A stretch of DNA of 64,000 bases from Rhynchospora pubera. Its lineage: Eukaryota; Streptophyta; Magnoliopsida; Poales; Cyperaceae. The DNA lies in assembly GCA_028095005.1 (NCBI GenBank), contig CM051459.1, positions 273,687,229-273,751,228 on the forward strand. The letters run 5' to 3'. The notes below the pieces were generated by a model. The model saw nothing but the letters and a program-made list of their open reading frames with translations, was not told the DNA's origin and did no database searches. Made by a program: the position numbers and the translations under genes. Positions 48,859 through 60,388 of this stretch are shown one piece after another. Each line of letters begins with the position of its first letter. The stretch's first letter is position 1.

Positions 48859-49257
48859 TGGGCTCATTTGGATGGTATGGAAATAAAGAAGGAATAAAAC
48901 ATTGAGAAAAGTGTAATTTTGGGAAGAGCGCGAAAAGTATTATTCCGGAAAGAAGAAATATTGTTTGGATGGTGACTTATGAATAAGCAAAGTAATATTA
49001 ATTTAAATAAATTATTAAAAAATATTATTTTAATATTAAATAAAGTACTAATTAAAGAGCACACATAATTTTATTTAACTATTAGTATTCGGGGCTGATA
49101 AGGATCATCCCCGATTTCTATCATCCTCATCATCCTCAAACGCATTTTTCATTTTTAGAAAACGCGTAATTTCTATTTTCAAAAATGTTTCTCCCAGTGC
49201 TCATCCCTTCTCTCCCTCTCTGTTTCGCTCAATTCCCCTTCCTCTCTGATTCACTTA

Positions 49258-49660
49258 ATATATATAAAAGTTCTACTTAATATATATGAAGGTTCTACTT
49301 GTATACATAACAGTTCTACTTAAAATATATAAAGGTTCTATTTATATACATAACAGTTCTAGTTAATATATATAAAGGCTCTACTTATATACATAACAGT
49401 TCTACTTAAAATATATAAAGGTTCTACTTATATACATAATAGTTCTTGTTAATATATATAAAGGCTCTACTTATATACATAACAGTTCTACTTAAAATAT
49501 ATAAAGGTTCTACTTATATACATAACAGTTCTAGTTAATATATATAAAGGTTCTACTTATATACATAACATTTCTACTTAAAATATATAAAGGTTCTACT
49601 TATATACATAACAATTCTACTTAAAAAATATAAAAGTTCTACTTATATACATAACAGTTC
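49258..49660. repeat. 43-bp minisatellite in the copy B MULE
   Basis: The unit is GGTTCTACTTATATACATAA followed by CAGTTCTACTTAAAATATAT and AAA. Copies start at 49420, 49463 and 49506, exactly 43 bp apart; about nine copies in total, with small variants. Confidence 0.92.
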
Positions 49661-49665
49661 TAGTC

Positions 49666-49757
49666 TATGTTGCATGGGTACGGGTACGAGTACCGTACCC
49701 AGTACGATTCGGGTACGGTGGTTCAAAAATTTTCAAAAATCTCTGGTACGAGTACGA

Positions 49758-49801
<44 letters not shown>

Positions 49802-50573
49802 AAAAATATATGATATTTTATGGTATATAAATTATATATCTACATTAATTATAACAAAAAAATATGTAAACTATTTTGAAAATCCATGATGATAATTAAG
49901 AACCTAAATACATTTAATCATAAAAAATATTGCGTAATATAAAAAATATTTTAGATCTCTAAAAGAATAAAAAAAATTATACTACTAGATTACTTGCAAA
50001 AATGCATATAAAATTTTATGTCAATACGAGTTTCAAAAGACACTCAAATAATTAAAATACTAAACAAAATATTTTAAAAAAAAATATGAAATGCATGTGT
50101 ATACCGAGGGGCTGTCGTTGTATGTCCGGTTTTGAAAATGTTTTTAGTGCCACAATAGAAAGACAACTCTTTTGGTTAGTGTATATAAAGATTGGTTGGA
50201 TCGAATATAAGGTGTTGCCTTGGGATCGGCATGCTGTTTTGGTGTTCAAACTTCAAAACAAAAAAAAAAATACATAACTCACACTGATGGGGCCAGACAC
50301 GTGGGCCTTTATTAATGTCGTGTATAAATATAAAAAAATATGATTATATCAGCCCATGATTTGGTTCTTTGCGCGGACAAAATGCCCAGCCTATTCAGTA
50401 TTCAACGTACCCAAACTGCCTTTGACCGTACCCGGTTCGTACCCAGTCAATTAAATATATTAAAATATTCTGGTACGCCACGTGGTATACTCGGTTAGTA
50501 CCGGGGGTGTATCCGTATCCGGTTCGTACCTGTCACCGGTACTCCTGTGTATATGGAGTACCAGGATAACATA
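49666..50573. mobile_element. GTAC-rich MULE MITE, copy 1
   Basis: Starts TATGTTGCATGGGTACGGGT and ends GTACCAGGATAACATA. Subterminal regions are crowded with GGTACG/CGTACC motifs at both ends. Flanks GTTCTAGTC and GTTCTAATT are a degraded 9-bp target duplication. A long (TA)n run (about 49758-49796) sits inside. No transposase. Confidence 0.75.
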
Positions 50574-50596
50574 GGTTCTAATTAATATATATATGG

Positions 50597-50813
50597 GTGT
50601 GTTTGAATAAGCATGGAATAAGGAATAAGAATAAGGAATTTCGGTATGCGTGCTTATCCAAATTCCTTATTCTTATACCATGGTTTTGTTAGTATAGGAA
50701 TAAGTGCCCAAATTCCTTATTCTTGTGTTGTTTGGGTTGCATAAAAATAAGAATAAGCACGCATATCGAATTTTTTTATTCTTATTCCTTATTCCATGCT
50801 CATCCAAACACAC
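50597..50813. mobile_element. 217-bp MITE with about 28-bp TIRs
   Basis: Left GTGTGTTTGAATAAGCATGG and the reverse complement of the right GTGTGTTTGGATGAGCATGG both continue with AATAAGGAATAAGAAT. It is inserted in copy B next to the GTAC-rich MITE. Confidence 0.8.
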
Positions 50814-51392
50814 TCATAAAGATTTAGCAATTCTAGTAAATATAGCAACAATTTTACTTAATACATAACTCCCTGTGATGCGCTCTGTCCTCATTCTTTT
50901 TCCTCTCTCGTTCGCTTTTTTCTCACCTCTCATCCTCTCGTTCTCTCCCTCTAACGCGTTATGGGATGATTAAAGTGGAGGATGATGGAGAGGAGAGTTA
51001 TTAACGTGTTTTATTGAGGACGATGGGGATGATAGAGAAAAGCGGATGACGGAAGGTAATTTCGATTAGTATTTAGCTAATTTTGTTAAAATTATGTATA
51101 TATAATTGTTGGACGAAACTATTCCTAGAAAAAAAATTATTCTCCTTCTTATTCCTAATTTATTTAGATATTTAGAAAAAAAAATTATTCTTCCTTATTT
51201 CAATACCATCCAAACCCCCCTGTAAACCATACATTTCGTAATGAAGCGCTAGTATTTCAATGGACCTTCTACCTATTCGAATCGGGTTTTAATTTAAAAA
51301 TAATTAAATTTGATCACCAATTACTATTATTTTTTTTAATAATTTTGGCGGAAACTACTGAGCGAGATTTACAAAACAATAGCAGACACAAT

Positions 51393-51586
51393 GGATCCGA
51401 ATCCGGTGTAGCGCGGGACACCGTGTAGCGCGCGTACGAGCCGTCTGATCTTGATCGGACGGTTCATTTTTTACGGGCCTATCAATCTAGATTACATGCA
51501 CGGAGCTCCCTTGTCCATTGAATCTTGATCAGACGGCTACGATGCCGCGCTATACGGTGTGCCGTGCGGCACCAGATCTGAATTCA
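51393..51586. mobile_element. 194-bp GC-rich MULE MITE (copy 1)
   Basis: Exact 9-bp target duplication AGACACAAT (51384-51392 and 51587-51595). Ends are GGATCCGAATCCGGTGTAGC and, reverse-complemented, TTGAATTCAGATCTGGTGCC. The interior holds GATCTTGATCGGACGG and CATGCACGGAGCTCCCTTGT, shared in reverse orientation with 58358-58549. Confidence 0.85.
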
Positions 51587-51595
51587 AGACACAAT

Positions 51596-52757
51596 AGTGC
51601 AACTTCCTGCACAACCACCCACATCACACAATTCTAATCGGACTGACTTCTCTCTCTATTATGCGATCAACAAAGATATATTTTAAGGATAATGCTAGTT
51701 GTGAAATTAAGTTTTTTTTTTTTTTAGAGAGGTGGGATTCAAATCCCATAAATCAGGAATTAAACAAAAATAAAATGAATTTGCACAGTGGATTATGCAT
51801 TTTTAGAAAAAATAACCTCCCGTGTCAAAAAAAAAAAACTTCGTTTTATTTTCAGACCTATCTCGGTGGGATATTTATACGCAAATCGGGACCACATTTT
51901 CAAGGACTTTTGGGAGAATAAAAGGAACCAGCAGGTTTCTGCCTTTCTACTTTTCTATTATTCTATATATATTCAAGGATGGAGATGCTATTTTTACAAT
52001 TTTTTGTTTTATATGAGAAGGACAGGAATGTCCCTTTTTTATTACATCTTTTCACAAGTTACATAGAATTTTCATAAAAAAAAAAAAGTTACATAGAATT
52101 GTCAGTAAAATATTGTCCTAATTAGAATTTTTTTTATATTGTACGAAAGCGACGGAAGTCTTTGATTTAAATGCCAATGTTGTGAATCTGGCCATAGAAA
52201 ATTAATTTTCTAATCATAAAAGTTGTTCGTCATATGACTTTAACCAGAGCCTTTCTAGAGACAGTTGTGCAAGTACAAATTGTCAAACTGTACGGGAGCA
52301 TATACGGTTTAATAAGCATGATCTTATGGAGTGAGATCATCATAGTTGATATTTTCTCAAGAAAAACAATTAAATAAGGATAAAATATCAATAACTCTCA
52401 TACGCCATCTTCAACCATTGTTGCTTATAATATTCCCATTATTTCTTAAAGTTTCTGATTCGTGACGTCTTGATGCACCCATGGTCACTTTTATACAATT
52501 TATTATGATTTTGGCAAAAAATAATGTTATTGATAGTCAGTGCATATATACCTTGTCCAGTTGTCCCTATATTTGTGTTTCGTCACGAACACTTTATTGG
52601 CATTTAGCTTCAAACTTCAACAGTTTCTTCTTGTTTAATCTGCTTGATATTTTTTTTTCTTCCAATCTTTCGTTTTATTTAGGTAAGTTGTTGTCAACGA
52701 AATTTTTACTAAATTAAGAAAGAAAAAAAAAACTCGCAGATTGCAATCAAAGAAGCG
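51596..52757. other. AT-rich intergenic, no gene seen
   Basis: Several homopolymer T and A runs (for example near 51709 and 52075). No ORF shows family motifs. Confidence 0.4.
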
Positions 52758-52997
52758 CTAGGTTACCCCGGTATTTTGAAACATTAGCCGTACCCATACC
52801 GGATACGAACCGGGTACTGGTACTGTATCCGGTACTTACCGGTACAGTCAATGGTCAACAGTTAACATTTAATGTGTTAATATTAGTGTTTATGATATTT
52901 ATTTATGTAAACTTCAAGTTTATATCATTTATTTGTGTAAATCCAAACCTTAACTACACAAAATTATGTTATATACATTATATTTTAATTATATTAT

Positions 52998-53400
52998 GAG
53001 GATTGCTAAAATGCTATGCATAGCACGGATGACCTTCGTGCTACGGATTCGCTCTCGCATTTCATGCTTCAAACAATTGATCCAAACCCTTCATTATCTT
53101 CTACATATTGAAATCTTATTAGAGACCAAATTTTACATTTTTTTTAATTTTTTTACTATTTTTCTCAGATTTTTTAAAATACTTAATCTAATAAATTCTG
53201 GACCCTTCAATAACAGTGATTTTAAAAAATCTGAGAAAAATAGAAAAAATTCAAAAAAATGTAAAATTTGATTTCCATTGAGATTTCAATATGAAGAAGA
53301 TAATGAACGGTTTGGATCGGCTGTTTGAAATATGAAATTAAAAAAACGAATCCGTAGCACGAAGGTCATCCGTGCTATGCATAGCATTTTAGCAATCCTC
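52998..53400. mobile_element. 403-bp foldback element with 10-bp target duplication
   Basis: The left arm GAGGATTGCTAAAATGCTAT is mirrored by the right arm ending TTTTAGCAATCCTC. Pairing continues through ACGGATGACCTTCGTGCTAC and the AT-rich stem, leaving a small loop around 53190-53215. The exact duplication ATTATATTAT lies at 52988-52997 and 53401-53410. Confidence 0.88.
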
Positions 53401-53428
53401 ATTATATTATAGATCTATAAAATATTCA

Positions 53429-53458
<30 letters not shown>

Positions 53459-53459
<1 letters not shown>

Positions 53460-53858
53460 GAGTTTTGCTATGGTGAGTTGCAACTCACGGTCCGTGAGTC
53501 GTGCTCAAAATTTTAAAATTTAGTTCAAAATGACCGATCCAAACCATCTAATACGATCTCCTTATTGAAATCTCCATGCAGACCAAATTTTATATTTTTT
53601 TTGAAATTTTTAAGTATTTATTTTGGATTTTTAAAAACTGCTATTTTTGAACGGTTCAGAACTAATTAGATTAATGATTTTCTAAAATTTCAAAATAAAA
53701 TACTTAAAAAATTCGAAAAAATATAAAATTTGGTCTGCATGGAGATTTCAATAGGGAGATCATATTAAACGGTTTGGATCGGTCATTTTGAACTAAATTT
53801 TAAAATTTTGAGCGCGACTCACGGACCCCTTGGTGAGTTGCAACTCACCATAGCAAAA

Positions 53859-53862
<4 letters not shown>
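53459..53862. mobile_element. 404-bp foldback element inserted in a (TA)n tract
   Basis: The arms TAGAGTTTTGCTATGGTGAG and CTCACCATAGCAAAACTCTA are perfect inverted repeats, each followed by a TTGCAACTCA palindrome. They lie in (TA)n runs on both sides, so the target duplication cannot be resolved. The inner stem resembles those of 52998-53400 and 54098-54508. Confidence 0.8.
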
Positions 53863-53898
<36 letters not shown>

Positions 53899-54097
53899 TC
53901 ATACCCGTACCGAAAATTTTTGAAAATTTTCGTACCGCCGTACCCGAATCTTACCGGGTAAGGTACTCGTAACCGTACCAATGCAACATAGAAGAAGCGT
54001 AATCACGTAACGCGTAATAAGTCTTCTAGCATTAATATTCACGAATAAATTTGATTTTATGTTTTCCATTCCGATACTGACACCATATAATGTTAGA

Positions 54098-54508
54098 AGA
54101 AAATTTAATATGGACCATAGTGCATAGGGATATCTATGCACTACGGATTTTTTCGAGGATATTTTTGTAAATTGTCAAATCTAATTTAGGCAATGTAATT
54201 TACATATTGAAATTTTATAGCAAACCAAATTTTACAATTTTTTAAATTTTATTATTATTATTTTCGAATTTTTTAAAATATGACATTTTTGGAATATTGT
54301 ACTATTTACAACATTCCAAAAATGACATGTTTTAGAAAATTCGAAAAAAATAGTAATAAAATCTCAAAGATTATAAAATTTGATTTCCTATGAGATTCAA
54401 TATTTAGATTAGATTGGCTAAATTGGATTTGTCAATTTAAAAAAATACTTTCGAAAAAGTCCGCGGTACATAAAATCTCTATGCACTATTGTGCATATTA
54501 AACTTTCT
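54098..54508. mobile_element. About 411-bp foldback element
   Basis: Left AATTTAATATGGACCATAGT and the reverse complement of the right AGTTTAATATGCACAATAGT pair. Similarity continues through GTGCATAG, CGGA(C)TTTTTTCG and the AT-rich stem to a loop near 54300. The target duplication is not clear. Confidence 0.7.
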
Positions 54509-55253
54509 CAAAATAATGTATTAATGTTAGTATGTCGCAAAAGATCCTCACCTACTAATTCTAAAAGAATCGATAATTTATATTTTCATTATTGCTTATT
54601 GATATGTACTTAATTTAGTCTCAACAATTCTCGTCCCGTGCAAGCGAGCAATAGGATGATTATTTCTTTGGTACACGAGATATATCAACGTCGCACCGAT
54701 AAATCGCTACTATGACTTCTAAAACTATTTGTACCTTACAAATCAATTAATCACGTGGCTGTCCATTTCACGAGTTATTAATCCTATCAAAATACCAAAG
54801 CATTTAACTCGTGCAAACCTTATTTGACCCTACTAGGCCGGCGGCTACAAAAATGCTTCTCCTACTCAGGTCATCAAGTGGATCTGTTAGCACCATGTTG
54901 TGCTATTATTGGATGTTTGGAACCTCCGGAGTGCCTTGCAATGCCTCATAAATGAAATTCAGTAAAATAAATGAAAGTATTGTTATCTTACCAAGATCGT
55001 TAGAGGTGGACATGCCATCCTTTTCCCTACATTTCATCAAAGTTAGCATAACACATCGTTAATTTAGAAGAACATGTAACATGATAATGTACTAGGAACT
55101 GTGGAAAGGTAAAGTGGAAAATGATAAAAAAAAATTTCAACTACATGTCACTATACTACAATAATAAACAAATAATCAATTAAAGAACCTCTCTACAACC
55201 AAAAATACCTCTCTTCAACAAATTTATAGGACGTAATTTTTTTTAATTATATA
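54509..55253. other. 3' flank of the BT1 transporter gene
   Basis: Intergenic and presumed 3' UTR; no gene seen. Confidence 0.4.
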
Positions 55254-58079
55254 TCACGTGTTGCCAACCAATGATACTAGTTCACTATCATCTTCATTTC
55301 TCTCAATTTCCTCCGGCAAATTTGAAGCTCTTTCTTCAGCAAGAGAAGCCATCTCAATATCATCTCTTTGTAGTGGCATCATATTCGGTTCCAAAACATT
55401 ATTCTGCTCAAGCATCTCAGCAGGAAGAATCGTAGAATTATGGTCACTTTTGGGGACCAAAAACAAAAATAGCAGAGGCACCAGCCGCATCAAATTCCGT
55501 ATCAGAATAGCTGCCCAGAGATTACTGAACTCACTTCTTGTAACTCTAAGAACATGTAATAACAGACCGCCACCCCATGAAGATGTTAGCAAGCCCACAT
55601 TTTCTATAGACATGACCAAAGCGAAAAATGTGCCTTCTATGCCAGGAGGACAAAGCTTGGCACTGAGAACCAAAATTGGCATCCATTTGAGACGGTTCAC
55701 CAATTGAGAGACCCCTTCATCAATCACCGCAAAGAAATAATTAGGCATGCCAAGTTTTAGGTTTAGTCTTAGAACCAACACTAGGTCTAGCATGCCTGAG
55801 AGGCTCAGAAGCAACTGGCTCCAGAAAAGAAGGCCACGGAATGGGTAATCTTTTAGAATGTTTTGATAGAGTATAACTCCAAGGAGAGAACCGACTGAGC
55901 CGATAGCAAATATCAACCCAACAGACCCCTTCAAGAGAAAAGTGGAAATATTAGGAAAAGACTGCTTTGACTCCAGCCAGTAAGGCCAAATACACAAAAC
56001 ATTAAGGGTTACCAAATTTAACAAGGATTCATAATTAGTACCCAACTGGTTCGTATTGGAACAGTAGCTTATCATCACAAGTTATTCTCATACTTAGATT
56101 AGAAGTACAAGACCAATTATATAAAAAAACAACAAATCAATAAAAGGCTTAAATGTAAAATTACCTCAGAAAAAGAAAGACCTTTGGATGTATCAGTGTA
56201 CCAATAAAACATCCCTTCTTGTATATTCAGGCTGAGAGCAAGAGACAGGAACATGTAAAAGCACGGCCTCCAAACCTGTGGCAATTTCAATGTCTCCCAC
56301 ATAGTCATCGTGGCTTCACGGAAATTGTCAAATACCTGATAGACAAATATCCACCAAGGAATAAGGCTAATTCTAAAGGCATAAATCTATTTATGACACG
56401 GACAAGCAGAAAACCCAGTCATTACCTGCTTGACAGAACAGCTGGGGGAGGCATCCTCCTTGAGTAGCAATCCAACTGAGAGGACCAGAATTGCAGGGAT
56501 GCTTAATAGACCGAGCACTCCCTAAACCAGAATACCAAAAATTAAGAAATAATAACAAAATAATTGATAGCTCTAATACTCCAATTTGAATAAAGCATAA
56601 AAACACAAGAGCTGGCTTGTTGGGTAGCAAGAGCATTAACAAACATCATGATTAAAATCCATGGAAACAACCAAGAGTTACCATTACCATACTTATTGCT
56701 GAATTGCTGACATTTCACAATTGTAGCTCTAATACTCCACATTTAATTATCATTTGGTCTAACCAGATCTCAGGTTTTATGGCTTTTTACATTCCAGATT
56801 TTCTATATTTTAGCCTTGCAAACTAATTCCAGACATTCACCTGAGATCCGATGGCATGCACAAGAAGACCACTGATAGAAAACCCAATAAGGCTGCCAAT
56901 TGACGAACTTAAACCCATCAGGCTTTGAACGTCAGGAGCGAGGGTTGGGTGAGTTATACTGTTCTGGGCCCCAAGTGCATCTATTGTCACATCTGAAATT
57001 GCCGCACCAGCCATGAAGCAAATCATGGCAAGCAAAGCAAAGGCCACATGCAGCTTGCTATGAAGAGAGAGAGTCAGCATGGAGATCACTCCTAGGATAC
57101 CTGCAATTTTTATACCAAATATTAATTTAAAATAAAGCAAGAAAATAAAGACAAATTAGAAAGCCCGAAAAAGGAGAAACCAAACATTGTTGCCAATGTG
57201 CAGCATGTAAAAGCAAGGTTTATCTCCTATCGCTGAAATAGAGTCAAGGTTTTTTCTCCTATAAATTTTTGTAGATTCAAAGGGTTTCTTAGCTGAAATA
57301 GAGCTAATTAGCTAAACACTTTAACTGATGTTTTTCCCCCAATGATTTTGGCAGAAAAGCACAAAAGAAATGCACTAGCACCCATTCTTTATAGATAGGT
57401 GTCTTACTGGTGTTGTAAATTTTGAGTGCTTACCACCAATGCCACAGTCCGGTATCTCAAATCAACACAACATAACAATCACATGACAAATGGTCCTCAA
57501 TCAATATTGATCAAGCAAGTTCTTCACAACTGAATACCTGATCAAATATAAACCACAATCCAATACATTTTTTTTTTTCTGGTTGGTCCCAAATTGGAAA
57601 GGGCCTTGACCTACTTTACATTTGTTTGACTAATTCTTATCCCCATTTCTGAACATGAGAACACTGCATAAAATTAAACATGTCATGCCTGATAAGATGA
57701 AGTAAGGCCGCCTCCTGTACCCGGCCACTGGTACAACATCAGTTAACAGTCCCCAAATGGGCTTAATCATCCATGGAATTGAGGTTATCCCCTGATAAAA
57801 CTGAGCAGCACTTGGCTGAACCTGTTGCACATCTTTCCAGTAATAATCCGACCCGACCCGCCATATGCTCCCACCAAGGCCTTGGCTGATGCCATATACA
57901 GCGACCACTCCATAAACGAAGCTCCAATGCAGCTCCTCCGCGAGCATCCTGAACCAATCGAAAGGAGACCATTTCGGGGCACCGTGGACCGAGTTCAGGG
58001 GCTGCTCCTTCTCGCTTCCCACTGGGACCGAGTCAGAGTCAGCCAAGGCGACTGTCTCTTCTACATTTCCTTCCCCCAT
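55254..58079 (-). CDS. Folate-biopterin transporter (BT1 family, MFS-like)
   Basis: A polytopic membrane carrier of the folate-biopterin transporter family; plant members include plastid-envelope folate carriers and several of unknown substrate. Exons 58079-57689, 57100-56841, 56521-56426, 56335-56165 and 55928-55254 keep phase throughout, giving about 530 residues. Motifs in order: WSPFDWFRMLAEELHWSFVY, GVVAVYGISQGLGG, VQPSAAQFYQGITSIPWMIK, PIWGLLTDVVPVAGYRRRPY, AGAAISDVTIDALGAQNSI, LNIQEGMFYWYTDTSKGLSF, GSVGSLLGVILYQNILKDYP, PPGIEGTFFALVMSIENVGL and SSWGGGLLLHVLRVTRSEF, then a hydrophilic acidic tail. DVTIDA and the PPGIEGT-type motif are family hallmarks. Intron 1 appears to begin with GC (TCAG|GCATGA) instead of GT. 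The start is the first ATG in frame. The N-terminus is acidic with no evident transit peptide, so plastid location is not predicted. Confidence 0.92.
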
Positions 58080-58357
58080 TCGATGTGTAGAGATCTATTG
58101 AAGAAGAATCGAGAGATCTTTCATACAGTCGCGAAGGGGAAGGAGTTGGTGCTCATTAGGTTAGGAGAGAGAGAGAGAGAGAGCTTCTTCAACAGTAACA
58201 TTAGATTTAGATTCAACCCCTTTGAAGTTTGAACTACTACTACTTCAAAGTAAAATAAAAAAGAGTTTAGATTTGACCTGGTCCCTGATTAGTATCATGG
58301 TACTTGTGCAAAAACGGTGTACTGTGTACGATGGGATCAGAATGGCAATGGAAAGAA
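58080..58357. promoter_or_regulatory. Upstream region of the BT1 transporter gene
   Basis: 5' flank of the minus-strand gene; a short (GA)n run near 58168-58183 probably lies in the leader. A MITE bounds it at 58358. Confidence 0.35.
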
Positions 58358-58549
58358 AAATTGAGATCAGCTGCCGCGCGACACAGCGTGTCGCGCGGTA
58401 TGCTGGCCGTTTGATTAAAATCCAATGGACAAGGGAGCCCCGTGCATGTAACCTAAATTGGTAGGCCCGTAAAAAGTGAACCGTCCGATCAAGATCAGAC
58501 GGCTCGTAGTGCGCGACACGCGGTGTAGCGCAACAGCGAATCCGGATTG
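58358..58549. mobile_element. 192-bp GC-rich MULE MITE (copy 2)
   Basis: Exact 9-bp target duplication TGGAAAGAA (58349-58357 and 58550-58558). In reverse orientation it shares CGTCTGATCTTGATCGGACG and ACAAGGGAGCC...GTGCATGTAA with 51393-51586. It sits about 280 bp upstream of the BT1 start codon. Confidence 0.85.
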
Positions 58550-58558
58550 TGGAAAGAA

Positions 58559-59296
58559 CATACTTTCATCTCGTGCGAAAAGGCATAGGTGGACCAGTCA
58601 AAAACAGAAGGTGAGCGACTTTATTGGAACAACTTGCCACTTGGCAAGAGATCCCTGAGTTTCAGGTTTCTTTTCTTTTATATATAAAAAAGAGCACGGA
58701 GGATTGGTCAGATCACAGATGAAATCAGACGAATTGAAGTTTTAGATCGGCGTACAGAGAAGGTGGGGATTGCAACGGGTCCGCAACTGCCAACTGCTGC
58801 GTTGGAGCGATACTGGGACCCATAGTTCAGAAAGTCCGATTAAATTAAAATTAAAAAGCTTCAAATCATGCAAAAAAAAATAATAATAATAAATAATAAA
58901 AGAATTTATAATTTCTATAATTTTTATGACCCCGTCCTCATATTTTAAATGACAGGAGAAGCGGATGTTATTATCTAAATTAAAATTGGTTATAATAGAC
59001 TAATAGACTAATAAGGTTGAACATGGGAGTCCAGGCTGTCCAGCACATTAGTGGCTACGGCTGAGATGATTTAAAAAAAAAAAGAGTCCAGCACATTAGT
59101 GGCTCCTCGGTTATTTTAGAGATAACGAGTTTAATTTTCGCTGGATACGAAAGAGAAATAAATTTTATTTCAAGAAAAACTGTTTACTTAAACAGAAAAT
59201 AGACTAACAGGTAGGATCCGGCTCAAAAAAACTGTTGAGGATTTTTGGTTCAGAACAGAAAATAGAAGGATTTCCAGTCAAATAATAAATGGTAAC
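58559..59296. other. Intergenic, no gene seen
   Basis: A phrase GTCCAGCACATTAGTGGCT occurs twice (about 59037 and 59086), a small local duplication. Nothing else was assigned. Confidence 0.35.
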
Positions 59297-59568
59297 TAGG
59301 GGTGCATAACGTCTAAAACGTTCATGAAAATGGGTTGTTGCGTTAATCGTTTCGTTTTGACACGAAACTGACTACATATTTGCGTTAACCGTTTCGTTTT
59401 GAACGAAACGATCAAAATCACGAAAATACACATGAACGAAACTGACCATGTGTTGCGTTAACCGTTTCTTTTTTAAAATGTAACCAAAATCTTTAACCGT
59501 TTCGTTTTGGACGAAACGAAACGAAACGAAACGAAAGAACAGTTACAACGGTCGCCGTTTCACCCCTA
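59297..59568. mobile_element. hAT-type MITE, 272 bp (second copy)
   Basis: Starts TAGGGGTGCATAACG and ends GGTCGCCGTTTCACCCCTA. The interior has the same AACCGTTTCGTTTTGAACG motifs as 39501-39769, in opposite orientation. No 8-bp duplication is left. Confidence 0.78.
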
Positions 59569-59690
59569 GGGCTTTGCTCCAAAAATCATTGGTGAAAGGA
59601 AAATAAAGGAATGGGAAGAGAAGAGCAATACACTTCAAATTTGGGTGTAAACCTCATTACACTTTTTTTCATAGTTTTGTAAAGAGTTCA

Positions 59691-60098
59691 TCTCTATTTC
59701 TCCTCATTCTTCTTAGTTCACCCTTAAATTTTTAAATTCCAGAGCAGGTTAACTAGTTTGGACAGGTTTGATCTATTAACCTTCTGAGTACTCCTTCTGT
59801 TAACCTTCTGAGTACTTCTTTATGGAGCGAGCCCTTGTAATGGTAACTAACAACAAACAATGGACTGAATAGATTGGACGCCTCCTATTTTGCATCTCTA
59901 TTTCTCCTCATTCTTCTTAGTTCACCCTCAAATTTTTAAATTCCAAAGCAGGTTAACTAGTTTGGACAGGTTTGATCTATTAACCTTCTGAGTACTCCTT
60001 CTGTTAACCTTCTGAGTACTTCTTTATGGAGCGAGCCCTTGTAATGGTAACTAACAACAAACAATGGACTGAATAGATTGGACGCCTCCTATTTTGCG
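59691..60098. repeat. Tandem duplication, two copies of 204 bp
   Basis: Copies begin TCTCTATTTCTCCTCATTCT at 59691 and 59895 and end CCTATTTTGC. They differ at only a few bases. Inside each copy, AACCTTCTGAGTACT is repeated at short range. Confidence 0.95.
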
Positions 60099-60388
60099 CT
60101 TCGCGGGGTCCATAACCATGAGTCCATCGACTGAGAGTCTGAGATGCATACATGCGAGTATGCGACTGTTATTTCGTCTATTTTATCTTCTAAAGCTATA
60201 CGACATAAGAAGGTTCAAATATCTTTTATTTTTCATGCATTTACCTTTTTCTAATAATAAAAGATTGAAACTCAAATTACAGAATAAAACTAACAAGATG
60301 GTGTACACTACTTTTTTTTTCCTACAAGCACATAATATATTACGATATCTTCAATTTTCTTTTAAATACGAACTAATTACTTTACAAC

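Larger units (their letters stand above)
49090..51064. mobile_element. MULE-like element with internal minisatellite (copy B)
   Basis: Exact 9-bp direct repeats ATTAGTATT lie at 49081-49089 and 51065-51073. The left end CGGGGCTGATAAGGATCATC and the reverse complement of the right end CGAAATTACCTTCCGTCATC resemble the two ends of copy A (GAGCTGATAACCGTCATCC and GGTAATTACTACTTACCATC). As in copy A, a C/T-rich block and a minisatellite follow the left end, and a G/A-rich block with GATGATGGAGAGGAGAG precedes the right end. Two younger elements (49666-50573 and 50597-50813) are nested inside. Confidence 0.72.
48859..51225. mobile_element. Outer 'TTTGGATGG'-type element interrupted by the copy B MULE
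   Basis: The left end GGGCTCATTTGGATGGTATG and the right end ATACCATCCAAACCCCCCTG are imperfect inverted repeats. The left 150 bp match 8745-8900. Removing the nested element (49090-51064 plus one target copy) leaves about 380 bp. The outer target duplication was not clear. Confidence 0.55.
52758..53990. mobile_element. GTAC-rich MULE MITE, copy 3, carrying two nested foldback elements
   Basis: The ends CTAGGTTACCCCGGTA and CCGTACCAATGCAACATA match the GTAC-rich family, in inverted orientation relative to copy 1. Flanks AAAGAAGCG (52749-52757) and GAAGAAGCG (53991-53999) form a 9-bp target duplication with one mismatch. It contains the foldbacks at 52998-53400 and 53459-53862. Confidence 0.75.

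Noticed and set aside
49258..49660. Regular 43-bp repeats as a CRISPR or regulatory array
   Set aside because: No unique spacers; same setting as above.
53793..54141. ORFs in the GTAC-rich and foldback elements
   Set aside because: Frames run across TA repeats and element borders, with no domain.
55258..55707. Plus-strand 149-codon ORF opposite the BT1 gene
   Set aside because: Antisense shadow of conserved exon 5.
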